Notes: generated by a model from the letters alone, not told the origin. A stretch of DNA of 64,000 bases from RUG420 sp045642465 (GCA_045642465.1 JAZUIY010000016.1:124001-188000), one strand, 5' to 3'; shown: positions 50,530 to 60,081, counted from the first letter of the stretch. Made by a program: numbers and translations.

Positions 50530-51543
50530 ATGGAAAAAATTCTTGTTACCGGCGGTGCCGGCTTCATTGGAAGTAATTTCATTTATTACATGTTAGAAAA
50601 CCACGAGGACTGTGAACTGGTCTGCTTGGACAGCCTGACTTATGCCGGTTCCATCAAAACCTTGGAACCAGTTCTTTCTCACCCTCGTTTCAAATTTGTA
50701 AAAGGGGACATTACCGACCGGAACCTGGTTTACCAACTGTTCGAAGCAGAACAGTTTGACATTGTGGTAAACTTTGCCGCAGAGTCTCACGTAGACCGTT
50801 CCATTGACAACCCGGAAGTGTTCTTAAATACCAACATTGTAGGCACCTCTGTATTGCTGGACGCCTTTAACAAGTTCGGCATTCGCAGATATCATCAGGT
50901 ATCTACCGACGAAGTATACGGTGACCTGCCACTGGATTCCACCGACTTGTTCACAGAAACCACTCCGCTGCACACCAGCAGCCCATATTCTGCCAGCAAG
51001 GCCTCTGCAGACCTCCTGGTTATGGCTTATCACCGCACTTACGGCACACCGGTTACCATTTCCCGCTGCTCCAATAACTACGGTCCATATCAGTTCCCGG
51101 AAAAGCTGATTCCGCTGATGATTTCCAAGGCCAAAGCAGATCAAAAGCTGCCGGTTTACGGTGACGGCATGAACGTTCGGGACTGGCTTTACGTAGAGGA
51201 CCACTGCAGCGCCATTGACCTGATTATCCACAAGGGCACCATTGGGGAAGTCTACAACATTGGCGGCAACAACGAACGCCATAACATTGAAATTGTAAAG
51301 ATTATCTTAGACACCGTCGGCAAGGACGAAAGCCTGATTCAGTACGTCAAGGACCGTCCGGGCCACGACCGCCGTTACGCCATAGATGCCACAAAGATTA
51401 AAAACGAGTTGGGCTGGGAACCAAAGACCAACTTCTCCGAAGGCATTGTCAAGACCCTGGACTGGTACCAAGCCAACGAGGACTGGATTCAGAACATCCT
51501 GTCCGGTGACTACCTCCACGACTATGAGAAACTGGCCAAATGA
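50530..51543 (+). CDS. rfbB: dTDP-glucose 4,6-dehydratase
   Basis: 337 residues, extended SDR. Converts dTDP-glucose to dTDP-4-keto-6-deoxyglucose for surface sugars. VTGGAGFIGSNFI binds NAD, HVDRSIDNPEVFLNTN and STDEVYGDL are specific to RmlB, and YSASK holds the catalytic Tyr/Lys. AAGGAG precedes the ATG. No rmlA, rmlC or rmlD is adjacent, which is unusual for this enzyme; it lies between tsaD and a phosphodiesterase gene. Confidence 0.95.
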   Translation: MEKILVTGGAGFIGSNFIYYMLENHEDCELVCLDSLTYAGSIKTLEPVLSHPRFKFVKGDITDRNLVYQLFEAEQFDIVVNFAAESHVDRSIDNPEVFLNTNIVGTSVLLDAFNKFGIRRYHQVSTDEVYGDLPLDSTDLFTETTPLHTSSPYSASKASADLLVMAYHRTYGTPVTISRCSNNYGPYQFPEKLIPLMISKAKADQKLPVYGDGMNVRDWLYVEDHCSAIDLIIHKGTIGEVYNIGGNNERHNIEIVKIILDTVGKDESLIQYVKDRPGHDRRYAIDATKIKNELGWEPKTNFSEGIVKTLDWYQANEDWIQNILSGDYLHDYEKLAK

Positions 51544-52004
51544 AACTGTTAGTCTTATCGGATTCCCATGGTCGGGACCAACACTTATTTTCCGCAGTGT
51601 ATGACAATTTAGACGCAGATGCCATCCTCTTTCTGGGCGATGGAGAGCGTGACCTTCCTGTCCTAGACGCCATTCCCAATATTTGGCGCAAACGGGTGGT
51701 GGAAGTCTGCGGTAACTGTGACTACGCCTCCAGTCTTCCCATTACCGTTTTTGAAGACTTCGGCGGGTACAAGTTCTACATTACCCACGGTTTTCAGCAG
51801 AAGGTAAAATATGGCTTTGACTATATTGCTGCCGATGCCAGAAAGCAGGGCCGTCAGGTAGTCCTGTTCGGCCATACTCACCGTCAGCACCTGGAGGAGA
51901 GGGAAGGACTCTTCCTCTTTAATCCGGGCTCCATTGGCAATGGGGAATATGGAATTATTATCATAGAGGAAAAAGGCATTCACTTTTTCCATAAAACGTT
52001 GTAA
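51540..52004 (+). CDS. YfcE/MJ0936-family metallophosphoesterase
   Basis: 154 residues. Calcineurin-like fold with all metal motifs: DSHG (residues 8-11), GDGE, GNCD, THG and GHTH. Members hydrolyse phosphodiesters; the natural substrate is usually unknown. ATG overlaps the rfbB stop by four bases. Confidence 0.92.
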   Translation: MKLLVLSDSHGRDQHLFSAVYDNLDADAILFLGDGERDLPVLDAIPNIWRKRVVEVCGNCDYASSLPITVFEDFGGYKFYITHGFQQKVKYGFDYIAADARKQGRQVVLFGHTHRQHLEEREGLFLFNPGSIGNGEYGIIIIEEKGIHFFHKTL

Positions 52005-52006
52005 AA

Positions 52007-52028
52007 TAACGCAGGTAACCCTGCGTTA
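52007..52028 (+). repeat. Perfect 9-bp hairpin between yfcE-like gene and tRNA
   Basis: TAACGCAGG, loop TAAC, CCTGCGTTA. No T-run, so not a standard terminator. It could mark a processing point for the tRNA 5' leader or protect the mRNA 3' end. Confidence 0.5.
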
Positions 52029-52033
52029 CATAT

Positions 52034-52110
52034 GCGCTCGTAGCTCAGTTGGATAGAGCACCAGATTCCGGTTCTGGGTGTCGGGAGTTCAAGTCTTCTC
52101 GGGCGCGCCA
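52034..52110 (+). tRNA. tRNA-Arg (anticodon CCG)
   Basis: 77 nt. Acceptor GCGCTCG/CGGGCGC, D-arm GCTC..GAGC, anticodon stem CCAGA/TCTGG around TTCCGGT (anticodon CCG, codon CGG), T-arm with TTCAAGT, discriminator G and encoded CCA. A terminator follows immediately. Confidence 0.97.
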
Positions 52111-52117
52111 AAAAAAG

Positions 52118-52151
52118 CACCTTTCCCAAGGTTTGGGGAAGGTGTTTTTTT
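52118..52151 (+). terminator. Intrinsic terminator after tRNA-Arg
   Basis: CACCTTTCCC with GGGGAAGGTG, then a seven-base T-run. Confidence 0.9.
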
Positions 52152-52233
52152 GCGTTTTACGGATTGTAATGATGCGATTTCACGGCTTTTTTCTATCCTA
52201 TTTGGAGAAAATATTTTTTTTGAACACGTACAA

Positions 52234-52262
52234 TTGTCAATACTTTAACAGGTTGATATAAT
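52234..52262 (+). promoter_or_regulatory. Promoter of the hydrogenase operon
   Basis: TTGTCA, 17 bp, TATAAT. The rest of 52152-52318 shows no gene. Confidence 0.75.
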
Positions 52263-52318
52263 TCCAACGAATTTAGACAAATCCTAGACAAAATCAGTTC
52301 CAGGATGGAGGTTTTGAC

Positions 52319-52825
52319 ATGTGTAACTGTTCCCCTAAATGCCAAGGACAAGAGCTGCTTGACCAAGTAGCAACGGTCATTGAGCAGTATAAAGACAAGC
52401 CGGGATCTTTGATCATGGTTTTGCATGCAGCACAGGGAATCTATGGCTACCTGCCTCAGTTTTTACAGGAATATATTGCCGATGGCATGGGTATTCCGGT
52501 ATCTGAGGTCAGTGGTGTAGTCAGCTTTTATTCCTTCTTTACCACCCAAAAGCGAGGAAAGCACACCATTCGTATGTGCCAGGGTACCGCTTGTTATGTT
52601 CGTGGTGGCAAGCAGATTGTAGAAGCCATTAAAAACGAACTGGGTGTAGAAGTGGGCGGCACCACCGAAGATGGTCTGTTTACTTTTGAAATTGCCAGAT
52701 GCATTGGTGCCTGCGGATTGGCTCCTGCCATGATGATTGACGACGATGTTTATAAGCAGGTAACCCCAACCAAATTGCCTGCCATCTTAGCGCAGTATAG
52801 AGACACTGAGGAGGTGGCACAGTAA
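52319..52825 (+). CDS. hydC: [FeFe] hydrogenase NuoE-like subunit
   Basis: 168 residues. Thioredoxin-like [2Fe-2S] protein of the NuoE/HydC family: ligands in CQGTACYVRGG and CIGACGLAPAMMIDDDVY, after the FYSFF helix. It carries electrons inside the multisubunit hydrogenase. The N-terminal MCNCSPKC adds a Cys cluster. ATGGAGG precedes the start; the hydB ATG overlaps its stop. Confidence 0.93.
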   Translation: MCNCSPKCQGQELLDQVATVIEQYKDKPGSLIMVLHAAQGIYGYLPQFLQEYIADGMGIPVSEVSGVVSFYSFFTTQKRGKHTIRMCQGTACYVRGGKQIVEAIKNELGVEVGGTTEDGLFTFEIARCIGACGLAPAMMIDDDVYKQVTPTKLPAILAQYRDTEEVAQ

Positions 52826-55800
52826 TGATTAAGAACATTCAGGATTTACAGAACGTAAAGAACGCCTATCTGGAAAAGATGGAACAGTATCAGTACCAGT
52901 GCCTGGTTTGCTACGGTACCGGCTGTATTTCTTCCGGCTGTAAGGATGTGCGCGATGCACTGGTTGCCACTTTGGAAGAAAAGGGTTTAACCGATAAAGT
53001 AGCCGTTGTAGAAATTGGCTGTATGGGTACTTGTGCCGTTGGCCCGGTAATGTATGTTCTTCCGGACAACACCTATTACACCGAAATTACCCCGGACAAG
53101 ATTCCGGAAATTGTGGATGCCCACTTGATTGGTGGTAATCCGGTAGAAAAATATACTTTTTACGATACCATTCAAAGAAAACACATTACCAATATCAATG
53201 AAATTGAGTTCTTTAAGGGTCAGGTTCGTCTGGCACTTAGAAACTGCGGTTTGATTGATATCAACAATATTAATGGTTATATTTCCAAGGACGGCTACCT
53301 TGCCCTTGCCCGCATTTTGGAAAAGGGTGACAGAAAAGCCGTTGTAGAGGAAATGAAAGAATCTGGTTTGCGCGGCCGTGGCGGCGCAGGTTTCCCAACC
53401 GGTATTAAGTGGGAAGCAGCATATAACCAGGAAGACGAAGAAAAATACTACATTTGTAACGCCGACGAAGGTGACCCTGGTGCATTCATGGACCGTTCCG
53501 TATTGGAAGGGGACCCACACAGTGTCATTGAAGGTATGCTCATTGGCGGTTATGCCATTGGTGCACAAAGAGGCGTTGTATACGTAAGAGCAGAATACCC
53601 AACTGCCGTAGAGCGTTTCTCCGCTGCTTTGGAAATGGCAAGAGAAGAAGGCCTCTTAGGCAAGAATATTTTGGGTTCCGGTTTTGACTTTGACATTGAA
53701 ATCCGCATTGGTGCCGGTGCCTTTGTCTGTGGTGAAGAAACCTCTTTGATGGCTTCTGTAGAAGGCAAGCGAGGCGAACCGCGTCAGAAACCGCCATTCC
53801 CATTCCAGAGTGGTCTCTTTGGTCATCCGACCATTATCAATAACGTAGAAACCATTGCAACCATTCCAGCCATTATGCTGAACGGTGCGAAGTGGTTCCG
53901 CAGCTTTGGTACCGAGAAGAGCCCGGGAACCAAAGTGTTTGCCCTTTCCGGTGACATTGTCAATGCCGGTTTGGTAGAAGTACCAATGGGTATGCCGCTT
54001 TCCGAAATCATCTTTAAGATTGGCGGCGGTATTCCAAAGGGGAAGGCCTTTAAAGCTGCACAGACCGGCGGTCCTTCCGGTGGCTGTATTACCCCGGATA
54101 ATATCAATGTACCAATGGACTATGAGTCTTTGGCTGCATTGGGTTCCATTATTGGTTCCGGCGGATTGATTGTTATGGATGAAGACACCTGTATGGTAGA
54201 TACTGCCAGATTCTACATGGACTTCATTCAGGAAGAATCCTGCGGTAAGTGTACTGCTTGCCGTGTCGGTACCAAGCGTATGCTGGAAATCCTGACCCGC
54301 ATTACCGAGGGCAAGGGTGAAGAAGGCGACATTGAAAAATTAGAAGAACTGGGCAACATCATCAAGGATTCCGCTATGTGCGGTCTTGGTCAGACTGCCG
54401 CTAACCCGGTATTGTCCACCATCCAGTTCTTTAGAAATGAATACGAAAACCATATTAAACGTCATATTTGTGACGGCGGCACTTGCTCTGAACTGGTGGT
54501 AGCTCCATGTACCGACAGATGTCCTGCATCCGTTGATATTCCAGGCTACATGAGCTTGATTGCCACCGGCGACTTTACCGGCGCAGCCAAGATTATGTTG
54601 CGGGAAAATCCATTTGCCGGTATCTGCGGCCGTGTCTGCACCCATCCTTGTGAAACCCGTTGTAGACGTGGCACCGTAGATGAGGCCATGAACATTTGCG
54701 AACTGAAGCGCTTTGCCACTGACTGGGCCTTCTTGAACGGCACCATTACCGCAGAAGACTTTGCTTCCGGCAAACACAACGGTAAGAAGGTTGCCATTAT
54801 TGGTGCCGGTCCATCCGGTCTCACCTGCGGTTACTATCTGGCCCGTCTTGGCTATGAAGTAGACTGCTACGAAGCAGAAGACCGTGCCGGCGGTATTATG
54901 TGCTATGGCATTCCGGAATACCGTCTGCCACAGGATATGATCCGTCGTGAAATCTTCCAGGTTCAGGCTACCGGAGTCAAACTTATTCTGAACACCAAGG
55001 TGGGCAAGGATATTTCCTTCGCTGACCTGAAAGAAAAATATGGTGCCATCTATATTGCAGTAGGTGCACAGAAGGCAGTCAGCATGGGCATTCCGGGCGA
55101 AGACCTGGAAGGCGTATATGCCGGCCTGGACTTCTTAAAAGAAAACGTACTGAAAGCCGACATTGATTTGACCGGCAAGCGCGTTGCTGTTATCGGCGGT
55201 GGTAACACTGCCATTGACTCTGCCCGTACGGCCATCCGCCTGGGTGCAAAAGAAGTTAATATTATTTACCGTAGAACCGAAGACTGCATGCCGGCTGACT
55301 TGGTTGAAATTAAAGATGCCAAGGCAGAAGGTGTTACCCTTCAGTGCCTGACCAACCCGGTTGCCTTTGTAGGTGAAAAGGGCAAGTTGACCGGCCTGAA
55401 GTTGGTAGAGCAGACCTTGGGTGACTATGATGCTTCCGGTAGAAGAAAAGCGGTTCCAACGGACAAGGAAACCGTAGAAGCATACGATGTAGCAATTTAC
55501 GCCATTTCTCAGACTCCTGTATTTGATGGTCTGAACGATGGTATTGAAATGAACGGCAAGCGCATGGCCAATGACGAATGGACCATGGCAACTTCCATGG
55601 AAGGTGTATTTGTTGGCGGTGACGCCAGCAGAGGCCCGACAGATATTGTCAGCGCCGTTCGTGACGGTAAAGTAGCTGCACAAAACATGGATTTGTACCT
55701 GGGTGGCGAAGGTATCCTGGACAAGGGCTTCGAACAGCAGGGCAATGATTATCATATGGAAGGCGACATTATTCCACACGGCAGATTTACTTCTCGCCAG

Positions 55801-55914
55801 TTGACGGCGGAAGAAGCCAAAAAGTGCTTTGATGAAGTAAATCTTGGCATGCATGAATTGGATGCCAAAGCAGAAGCATCCAGATGCTTACGTTGTGATA
55901 GGAGGTGCGAATAA
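52825..55914 (+). CDS. hydB: NuoF-like hydrogenase subunit fused to GltD-like NAD(P)H/FAD module
   Basis: 1029 residues. 1-115: thioredoxin-like [2Fe-2S] domain (CYGTGCISSGC..GCMGTC). 170-470: NuoF FMN/NADH core (LRGRGGAGFPTG, NADEGDPGAFMDRS). 475-545: [4Fe-4S] domain (ESCGKCTACRVGT). 550-650: GltD N-terminal iron-sulfur part (CTDRCPASVDIPGY, CGRVCTHPCETRCRRG). 655-1000: FAD domain (VAIIGAGPSGLTCGYYLA) and second dinucleotide domain (VAVIGGGNTAIDSA), with a final CLRCDRRC. Ordinary HydB is ~600 residues and ends after the ferredoxin part. The extra module suggests a second pyridine nucleotide site, perhaps NADPH (inference). Confidence 0.93.
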   Translation: MIKNIQDLQNVKNAYLEKMEQYQYQCLVCYGTGCISSGCKDVRDALVATLEEKGLTDKVAVVEIGCMGTCAVGPVMYVLPDNTYYTEITPDKIPEIVDAHLIGGNPVEKYTFYDTIQRKHITNINEIEFFKGQVRLALRNCGLIDINNINGYISKDGYLALARILEKGDRKAVVEEMKESGLRGRGGAGFPTGIKWEAAYNQEDEEKYYICNADEGDPGAFMDRSVLEGDPHSVIEGMLIGGYAIGAQRGVVYVRAEYPTAVERFSAALEMAREEGLLGKNILGSGFDFDIEIRIGAGAFVCGEETSLMASVEGKRGEPRQKPPFPFQSGLFGHPTIINNVETIATIPAIMLNGAKWFRSFGTEKSPGTKVFALSGDIVNAGLVEVPMGMPLSEIIFKIGGGIPKGKAFKAAQTGGPSGGCITPDNINVPMDYESLAALGSIIGSGGLIVMDEDTCMVDTARFYMDFIQEESCGKCTACRVGTKRMLEILTRITEGKGEEGDIEKLEELGNIIKDSAMCGLGQTAANPVLSTIQFFRNEYENHIKRHICDGGTCSELVVAPCTDRCPASVDIPGYMSLIATGDFTGAAKIMLRENPFAGICGRVCTHPCETRCRRGTVDEAMNICELKRFATDWAFLNGTITAEDFASGKHNGKKVAIIGAGPSGLTCGYYLARLGYEVDCYEAEDRAGGIMCYGIPEYRLPQDMIRREIFQVQATGVKLILNTKVGKDISFADLKEKYGAIYIAVGAQKAVSMGIPGEDLEGVYAGLDFLKENVLKADIDLTGKRVAVIGGGNTAIDSARTAIRLGAKEVNIIYRRTEDCMPADLVEIKDAKAEGVTLQCLTNPVAFVGEKGKLTGLKLVEQTLGDYDASGRRKAVPTDKETVEAYDVAIYAISQTPVFDGLNDGIEMNGKRMANDEWTMATSMEGVFVGGDASRGPTDIVSAVRDGKVAAQNMDLYLGGEGILDKGFEQQGNDYHMEGDIIPHGRFTSRQLTAEEAKKCFDEVNLGMHELDAKAEASRCLRCDRRCE

Positions 55915-57707
55915 TGGCTGATGTAAAACTCACCATCAACGGCATTGAGTGTGTAGCACCAAAGGGTAGTACCATTTTGCAGGCTGCCAAACTCAATGGC
56001 ATTCACATTCCTTCTCTTTGTTATTTGGAAGGAATTCATAAATTTGGCGGTTGCCGTATTTGCTTGGTAGAGCAGGTAAATCCACCTGCCAGAAACCTGC
56101 AGGCATCCTGTATGGTAGAAGCCCAGGACGGTATGGTCATTGAAACCAATACCGAGCGGGTTCGGAAAACCAGAAAGACCATGTACGAGTTGCTGCTTTC
56201 CAACCACAATCAGGACTGCTTAAAATGTTCCAGAAACCAGGATTGCGAATTCCAGGCATTGGGCAAGGAATTGGGCGTAACCGAAAACCCATATGACGGG
56301 GAACGGAAAGAATATCCGCTGGATATTTGCGCTTCTATTACCAGAGACCCGAACAAGTGTATCCTTTGCCGCCGTTGTATTTCTGTGTGCAAGGACATTC
56401 AGGGTACTGCTGTCCTTGGCGCTGACGGCCGCGGCTTTGATACTGTTGTCGGCACCGCTTTCAACCTGCCAATGAATTCCTCTCAGTGTGCATACTGCGG
56501 ACAGTGCGTTGTTGTCTGCCCGGTAGGCGCATTGCATGAAACTTCTCATAAAGATAAGGTATACGCAGCTTTGGCTGACCCGAAGAAGCATGTTGTTGTA
56601 CAGCCGGCTCCGGCCATCCGTGTCGGTATTGCCGAATGCTTCGGGCAGCCTGCCGGTAGTTGTGAAACCGGTAGATTGGCCGCAGCCCTTCGCCGCATGG
56701 GCTTTGATGATGTCTTTGACACCAACTGGGCTGCAGACTTAACCATCATGGAAGAAGGTACCGAATTCCTGAATCGGGTAAAGGCTGCTTTGACCGGCCA
56801 GCCGGTAACCCTTCCAATGATTACTTCCTGTTCTCCGGGATGGATTCAGTTTATTGAAAAGCATTTCCCGAAGGAACTGGATCATCTTTCTACCTGCAAG
56901 TCCCCACACGAAATGCTGGGCGCAGTAGTAAAGAGCCACTATGCTAAGAAACTGGGCAAGAAGCCGGAAGATATGTTCGTGGTTTCCATCATGCCATGTA
57001 CGGCAAAGAAAACCGAATGTGCCAGACCGGAACTGTCCAATGACGGTGTTCCAAATGTAGACGCTGTTTTGACCACCCGTGAATTGGGCGAAATGATCAA
57101 AGAAATGGGCATTGACTTTATGGCCCTTCCGGAAGAAGAATTCGACAATCCATTGGGTTACTCCACCGGTGCTGCTGACATCTTTGGCTTAACCGGCGGT
57201 GTTATGGAAGCCGCTCTCCGTACGGTATATGAAATTATCACCGGCAGAGAACTGCCATTCCCTGACCTGCACGTAACTCCAATTGTGGGTCTGGAACAGC
57301 CAATTAAGGAAGCCACCATTAAATTGGAAAACGTAAAGCCGGAATGGGCTGCTGCAGAAGGCTTTGAAGTCAAGGTAGCGGTTACCTCCGGATTCAAGGG
57401 CGCTGACGTGCTGATGAAGCAGATTGCCGATGGAACTTCTCCATACCACTTCATAGAAGTGATGGGTTGTCCTGGCGGTTGTATTACCGGCGGCGGTCAG
57501 CCTCGGCCAAAAGAAGATATTAAAGTGGTACGTCAGAAGAGACTGGAAGCCCTCTATGGGGAAGATGAACGTAAGGCTCAGAGAAAGTCTCACGAAAACC
57601 AGTCTATTATGGATTTCTACAAGGAATGGGGCGAACCGGGTTGTCATGCAAGCCATGAATACCTGCACACTGCCTACACTCCTTGGAAAGGACTTCCAAA
57701 AGAATAA
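55914..57707 (+). CDS. hydA: [FeFe] hydrogenase catalytic subunit
   Basis: 597 residues from ATG 55914 (AGGAGG upstream), overlapping the hydB stop by one base. N-terminal [2Fe-2S] (CYLEGIHKFGGCRICLVE), His-Cys3 cluster (HNQDCLKCSRNQDC), two [4Fe-4S] motifs (CILCRRCISVC, CAYCGQCVVVC), then the H-cluster: TSCSPGW, MPCTAKKTE and EVMGCPGGCITGGGQP. Makes or uses H2. With hydC and hydB it forms a trimeric, possibly electron-bifurcating, complex that would recycle reduced ferredoxin and NAD(P)H. The Ser in TSCSPGW replaces the common Cys. Confidence 0.95.
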   Translation: MADVKLTINGIECVAPKGSTILQAAKLNGIHIPSLCYLEGIHKFGGCRICLVEQVNPPARNLQASCMVEAQDGMVIETNTERVRKTRKTMYELLLSNHNQDCLKCSRNQDCEFQALGKELGVTENPYDGERKEYPLDICASITRDPNKCILCRRCISVCKDIQGTAVLGADGRGFDTVVGTAFNLPMNSSQCAYCGQCVVVCPVGALHETSHKDKVYAALADPKKHVVVQPAPAIRVGIAECFGQPAGSCETGRLAAALRRMGFDDVFDTNWAADLTIMEEGTEFLNRVKAALTGQPVTLPMITSCSPGWIQFIEKHFPKELDHLSTCKSPHEMLGAVVKSHYAKKLGKKPEDMFVVSIMPCTAKKTECARPELSNDGVPNVDAVLTTRELGEMIKEMGIDFMALPEEEFDNPLGYSTGAADIFGLTGGVMEAALRTVYEIITGRELPFPDLHVTPIVGLEQPIKEATIKLENVKPEWAAAEGFEVKVAVTSGFKGADVLMKQIADGTSPYHFIEVMGCPGGCITGGGQPRPKEDIKVVRQKRLEALYGEDERKAQRKSHENQSIMDFYKEWGEPGCHASHEYLHTAYTPWKGLPKE

Positions 57708-57711
57708 ATAA

Positions 57712-57737
57712 GAAAGCCACCCAAATGGGTGGCTTTT
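57712..57737 (+). terminator. Intrinsic terminator of the hydrogenase operon
   Basis: AAAGCCACCC, AAAT, GGGTGGCTTT, T-run. Confidence 0.9.
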
Positions 57738-57802
57738 TTCAATTCGTTTTCTGCACAATATCTCCTTATTATTTTATGCACATACACGAAAATGTATAAT
57801 AT

Positions 57803-57842
57803 TTAGGCAAAAGAGTAAATATGCTCAAAATTGTGGTATGCT
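57803..57842 (+). promoter_or_regulatory. Conserved upstream block of the BspA-like genes, copy 1
   Basis: About 40 bases running from TTAGGCAAAAGA to TGTGGTATGCT recur at 60082-60122 before the second BspA-like gene. The TGGTATGCT end could be an extended -10. Conserved outside the coding region, so probably a shared promoter or operator. Confidence 0.55.
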
Positions 57843-57886
57843 GTAAGCATCGGTTTATTCGAAAAAAATAAAAGGAGATGGTTCTT

Positions 57887-59830
57887 ATGAACGAAAATCA
57901 TTTTAAAACAAGAACGAAATTGGTCCTAGGAATCCTAGTGATTCTTTCCTTACTACTAGGAATGACCTTGGCAGTATCTGCAGGATCTGAAAGTGAGATT
58001 ATTGCATCTGGGTCTTGTGGCAACAATGCAAGTTGGACATTAGATAATGATGGTACTCTCACCATTAGCGGAACAGGAAAAACCGGAAAACTTAGTAACC
58101 TAAAGAAAAAAGCTTTAATTAAAAAAGTTGTGGTGACTCCTGGTGTTGCCGGACTGGCAGATAAAATGTTTTCTGATTGTGAATCCATGAAAGAGGTTGT
58201 TCTGCCGGACGATTTCAAGGAGTTTGGTAATTACACTTTTTTAAACTGTTCTTCGTTAACAACGATTTCTATTCCGGAAGGTGTGTCAGCACTTCCGGTT
58301 GGCGTATTTGGCGGCTGTCTCAGCTTAGAAGAAATTCATATTCCTGATACAGTGACGAGTATTGGAGGCAAAGCCTTCTATGGCTGTGATGCACTAAAGG
58401 AAATTGATATTCCTGACGCAGTAAACGAAATTGGTATGTATGCATTTGCATTTAGTGGTTTGACCAATATTGTGATTCCAGAGGGAGTAGAAGTGCTTCC
58501 TGAGGAAACATTCTATTGTGCAAATCAGTTGAAAGAAATCACCTTGCCGAACACATTGACCAGCATTGAGAAGGATGCATTTACCGGTTGTGATAATTTA
58601 GAAGAAATTACCATTCCGGTAAATGTAAAGAGCATCGGTTCTTCTTTTTATCCGGTAAATGGAACCATTACGTTTAGAGGAAATTGTCCAGCCCTTGCTT
58701 CGGATTGTCTTTCCGGTTTTGAAGGAACAATTTATTATCCTCGTGGTAATGATACTTGGAATGATAGTACCATGCTGGATTATGAAGGAAACCCGACTTG
58801 GGTTGCAGCTGATTTACCGGCACTCCCGTCTCTTTCAAAAGTAGCTTCAAGCGGCGGTTTTGGAGCCGCGAAAAACGCTGGTGATACAGATTTGCTCCGC
58901 ATTTATGGCAACAACCGCAAGGAAACATCTTATGCCATTGCAGATCAGATGAAGGCAATTTTAGACGTTAAAAAGTTTGATAAAATCATCCTTGTTTCCT
59001 CTCAGAATTATGCAGATGCTGTATCTGCTTCTTCTTTGGCAGCCAAAGAAAAGGCTCCAATTCTTCTGGCAGATTTGACAGATAAGAATTATTTGAGGAA
59101 TAACATTGCCAAAGGCGGTACCCTTTACCTGATTGGCGGCAAGGATGTATATAGTACAAATTATCTCTCTTCCTTGAATGAAATTGCGAAGAAGCAAGGA
59201 TTTACCGTGGAACAGATTGCCGGTAAGGACAGATATGAAACCAACAAAAAGATTTTGGATAAAGTGGGTGCTCCGTTAGAAGAAATTATCATCTGTACCG
59301 GAGAAAATGTAGCAGATGCCGTATCCGCTTCTGCAACAGGTAAGCCGATTCTTTTGGTAAACACCAAAAATCAGAAGAATGTGGAATCTGCGATGGCTTA
59401 TCTGAAGGAACATGTTGGCTTAAATGCCAAAGTTACCATTCTCGGTGGCAAAAACACAATTAGTGACAAATTTGTAAATGATCTGATTTTTGTTGGTTAC
59501 ACGGAAGTCAACCGCCTGGCAGGAAAGGATAGATATGAAACCTCTATTATGGCAGCCAAAGAATTCTTTGATGTTTCTAACTTGCATAAGGTAAGTTTGG
59601 CTTGGGGACAAAATCCTGTGGACGCCATTTGCGGTGCACCACTTGCTCATCTGTGGGGTTCTCCTATTCTTCTTGTTGATGAAACTGTAAATCCAAAGGC
59701 CTATGGCTTCTTGCCAAAGGATGTTTGTGTTGTTGGCTTTGGCGGACCTGGTTCGTTCTTTAACAGACAATTGACAAACAAAGCAATGAACTGCATTCGT
59801 GCAGGAGAAATTACAGAGTACAAATATTAA
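57887..59830 (+). CDS. BspA-like leucine-rich repeat surface protein with CWB2 anchor
   Basis: 647 residues from ATG 57887; an ATG three codons earlier is too close to GGAG. Signal peptide/hydrophobic segment to residue ~33 (ends AVSAGS). Residues ~35-260: LRR_5 repeats of the type LEEIHIPDTVTSIGGKAFYGC. Residues ~325-640: three CWB2 cell-wall-binding repeats (NYADAVSASSLAA, NVADAVSASATGKPILLV, AGKDRYETSIMAAKEFF). Such proteins bind the wall polymer without a covalent link and display adhesive repeats. Lower GC and more AT-rich codons than the housekeeping genes. Confidence 0.9.
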   Translation: MNENHFKTRTKLVLGILVILSLLLGMTLAVSAGSESEIIASGSCGNNASWTLDNDGTLTISGTGKTGKLSNLKKKALIKKVVVTPGVAGLADKMFSDCESMKEVVLPDDFKEFGNYTFLNCSSLTTISIPEGVSALPVGVFGGCLSLEEIHIPDTVTSIGGKAFYGCDALKEIDIPDAVNEIGMYAFAFSGLTNIVIPEGVEVLPEETFYCANQLKEITLPNTLTSIEKDAFTGCDNLEEITIPVNVKSIGSSFYPVNGTITFRGNCPALASDCLSGFEGTIYYPRGNDTWNDSTMLDYEGNPTWVAADLPALPSLSKVASSGGFGAAKNAGDTDLLRIYGNNRKETSYAIADQMKAILDVKKFDKIILVSSQNYADAVSASSLAAKEKAPILLADLTDKNYLRNNIAKGGTLYLIGGKDVYSTNYLSSLNEIAKKQGFTVEQIAGKDRYETNKKILDKVGAPLEEIIICTGENVADAVSASATGKPILLVNTKNQKNVESAMAYLKEHVGLNAKVTILGGKNTISDKFVNDLIFVGYTEVNRLAGKDRYETSIMAAKEFFDVSNLHKVSLAWGQNPVDAICGAPLAHLWGSPILLVDETVNPKAYGFLPKDVCVVGFGGPGSFFNRQLTNKAMNCIRAGEITEYKY

Positions 59831-59848
59831 AAAGCACTAACAACTGCG

Positions 59849-59878
59849 AAAGCCACTTGTTTATGCAAGTGGCTTTTT
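59849..59878 (+). terminator. Intrinsic terminator
   Basis: AAAGCCACTTG, TTTATG, CAAGTGGCTTT, T-run. Confidence 0.88.
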
Positions 59879-59923
59879 CTCTGTCATAAATAAAAAACGA
59901 AAAATACAGAGGAGATAGTTCTT

Positions 59924-60046
59924 ATGTACGAAAAACATTTAAAAACAAAGGCAAAAAATGGCATTCTTATAAGAACGGTGTTTGTATTGATTGCGGCACA
60001 AGAGAAAACGCATGACGTAGAAAGATTCTGCACAAATATCCCCTAG
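59924..60046 (+). pseudogene. Remnant of a third BspA-like gene
   Basis: AGGAGATAGTTCTTATG and codons for MYEKHLKTKAK repeat the start of both flanking BspA-like genes. After codon ~12 the frame shifts: the other frame reads WHSYKNGVCIDCGTRENA then stop, the same kind of Cys-pair module as YHAYKDGICPVCGA in the next gene. So a signal-peptide start is joined to an internal piece, with most of the gene deleted. The rest of 59831-60167 holds the terminator at 59849 and the copy-2 upstream block. Confidence 0.65.
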
Positions 60047-60081
60047 TAGCGTTTGTGCACGAGCATTAAATTGCACAAAGA

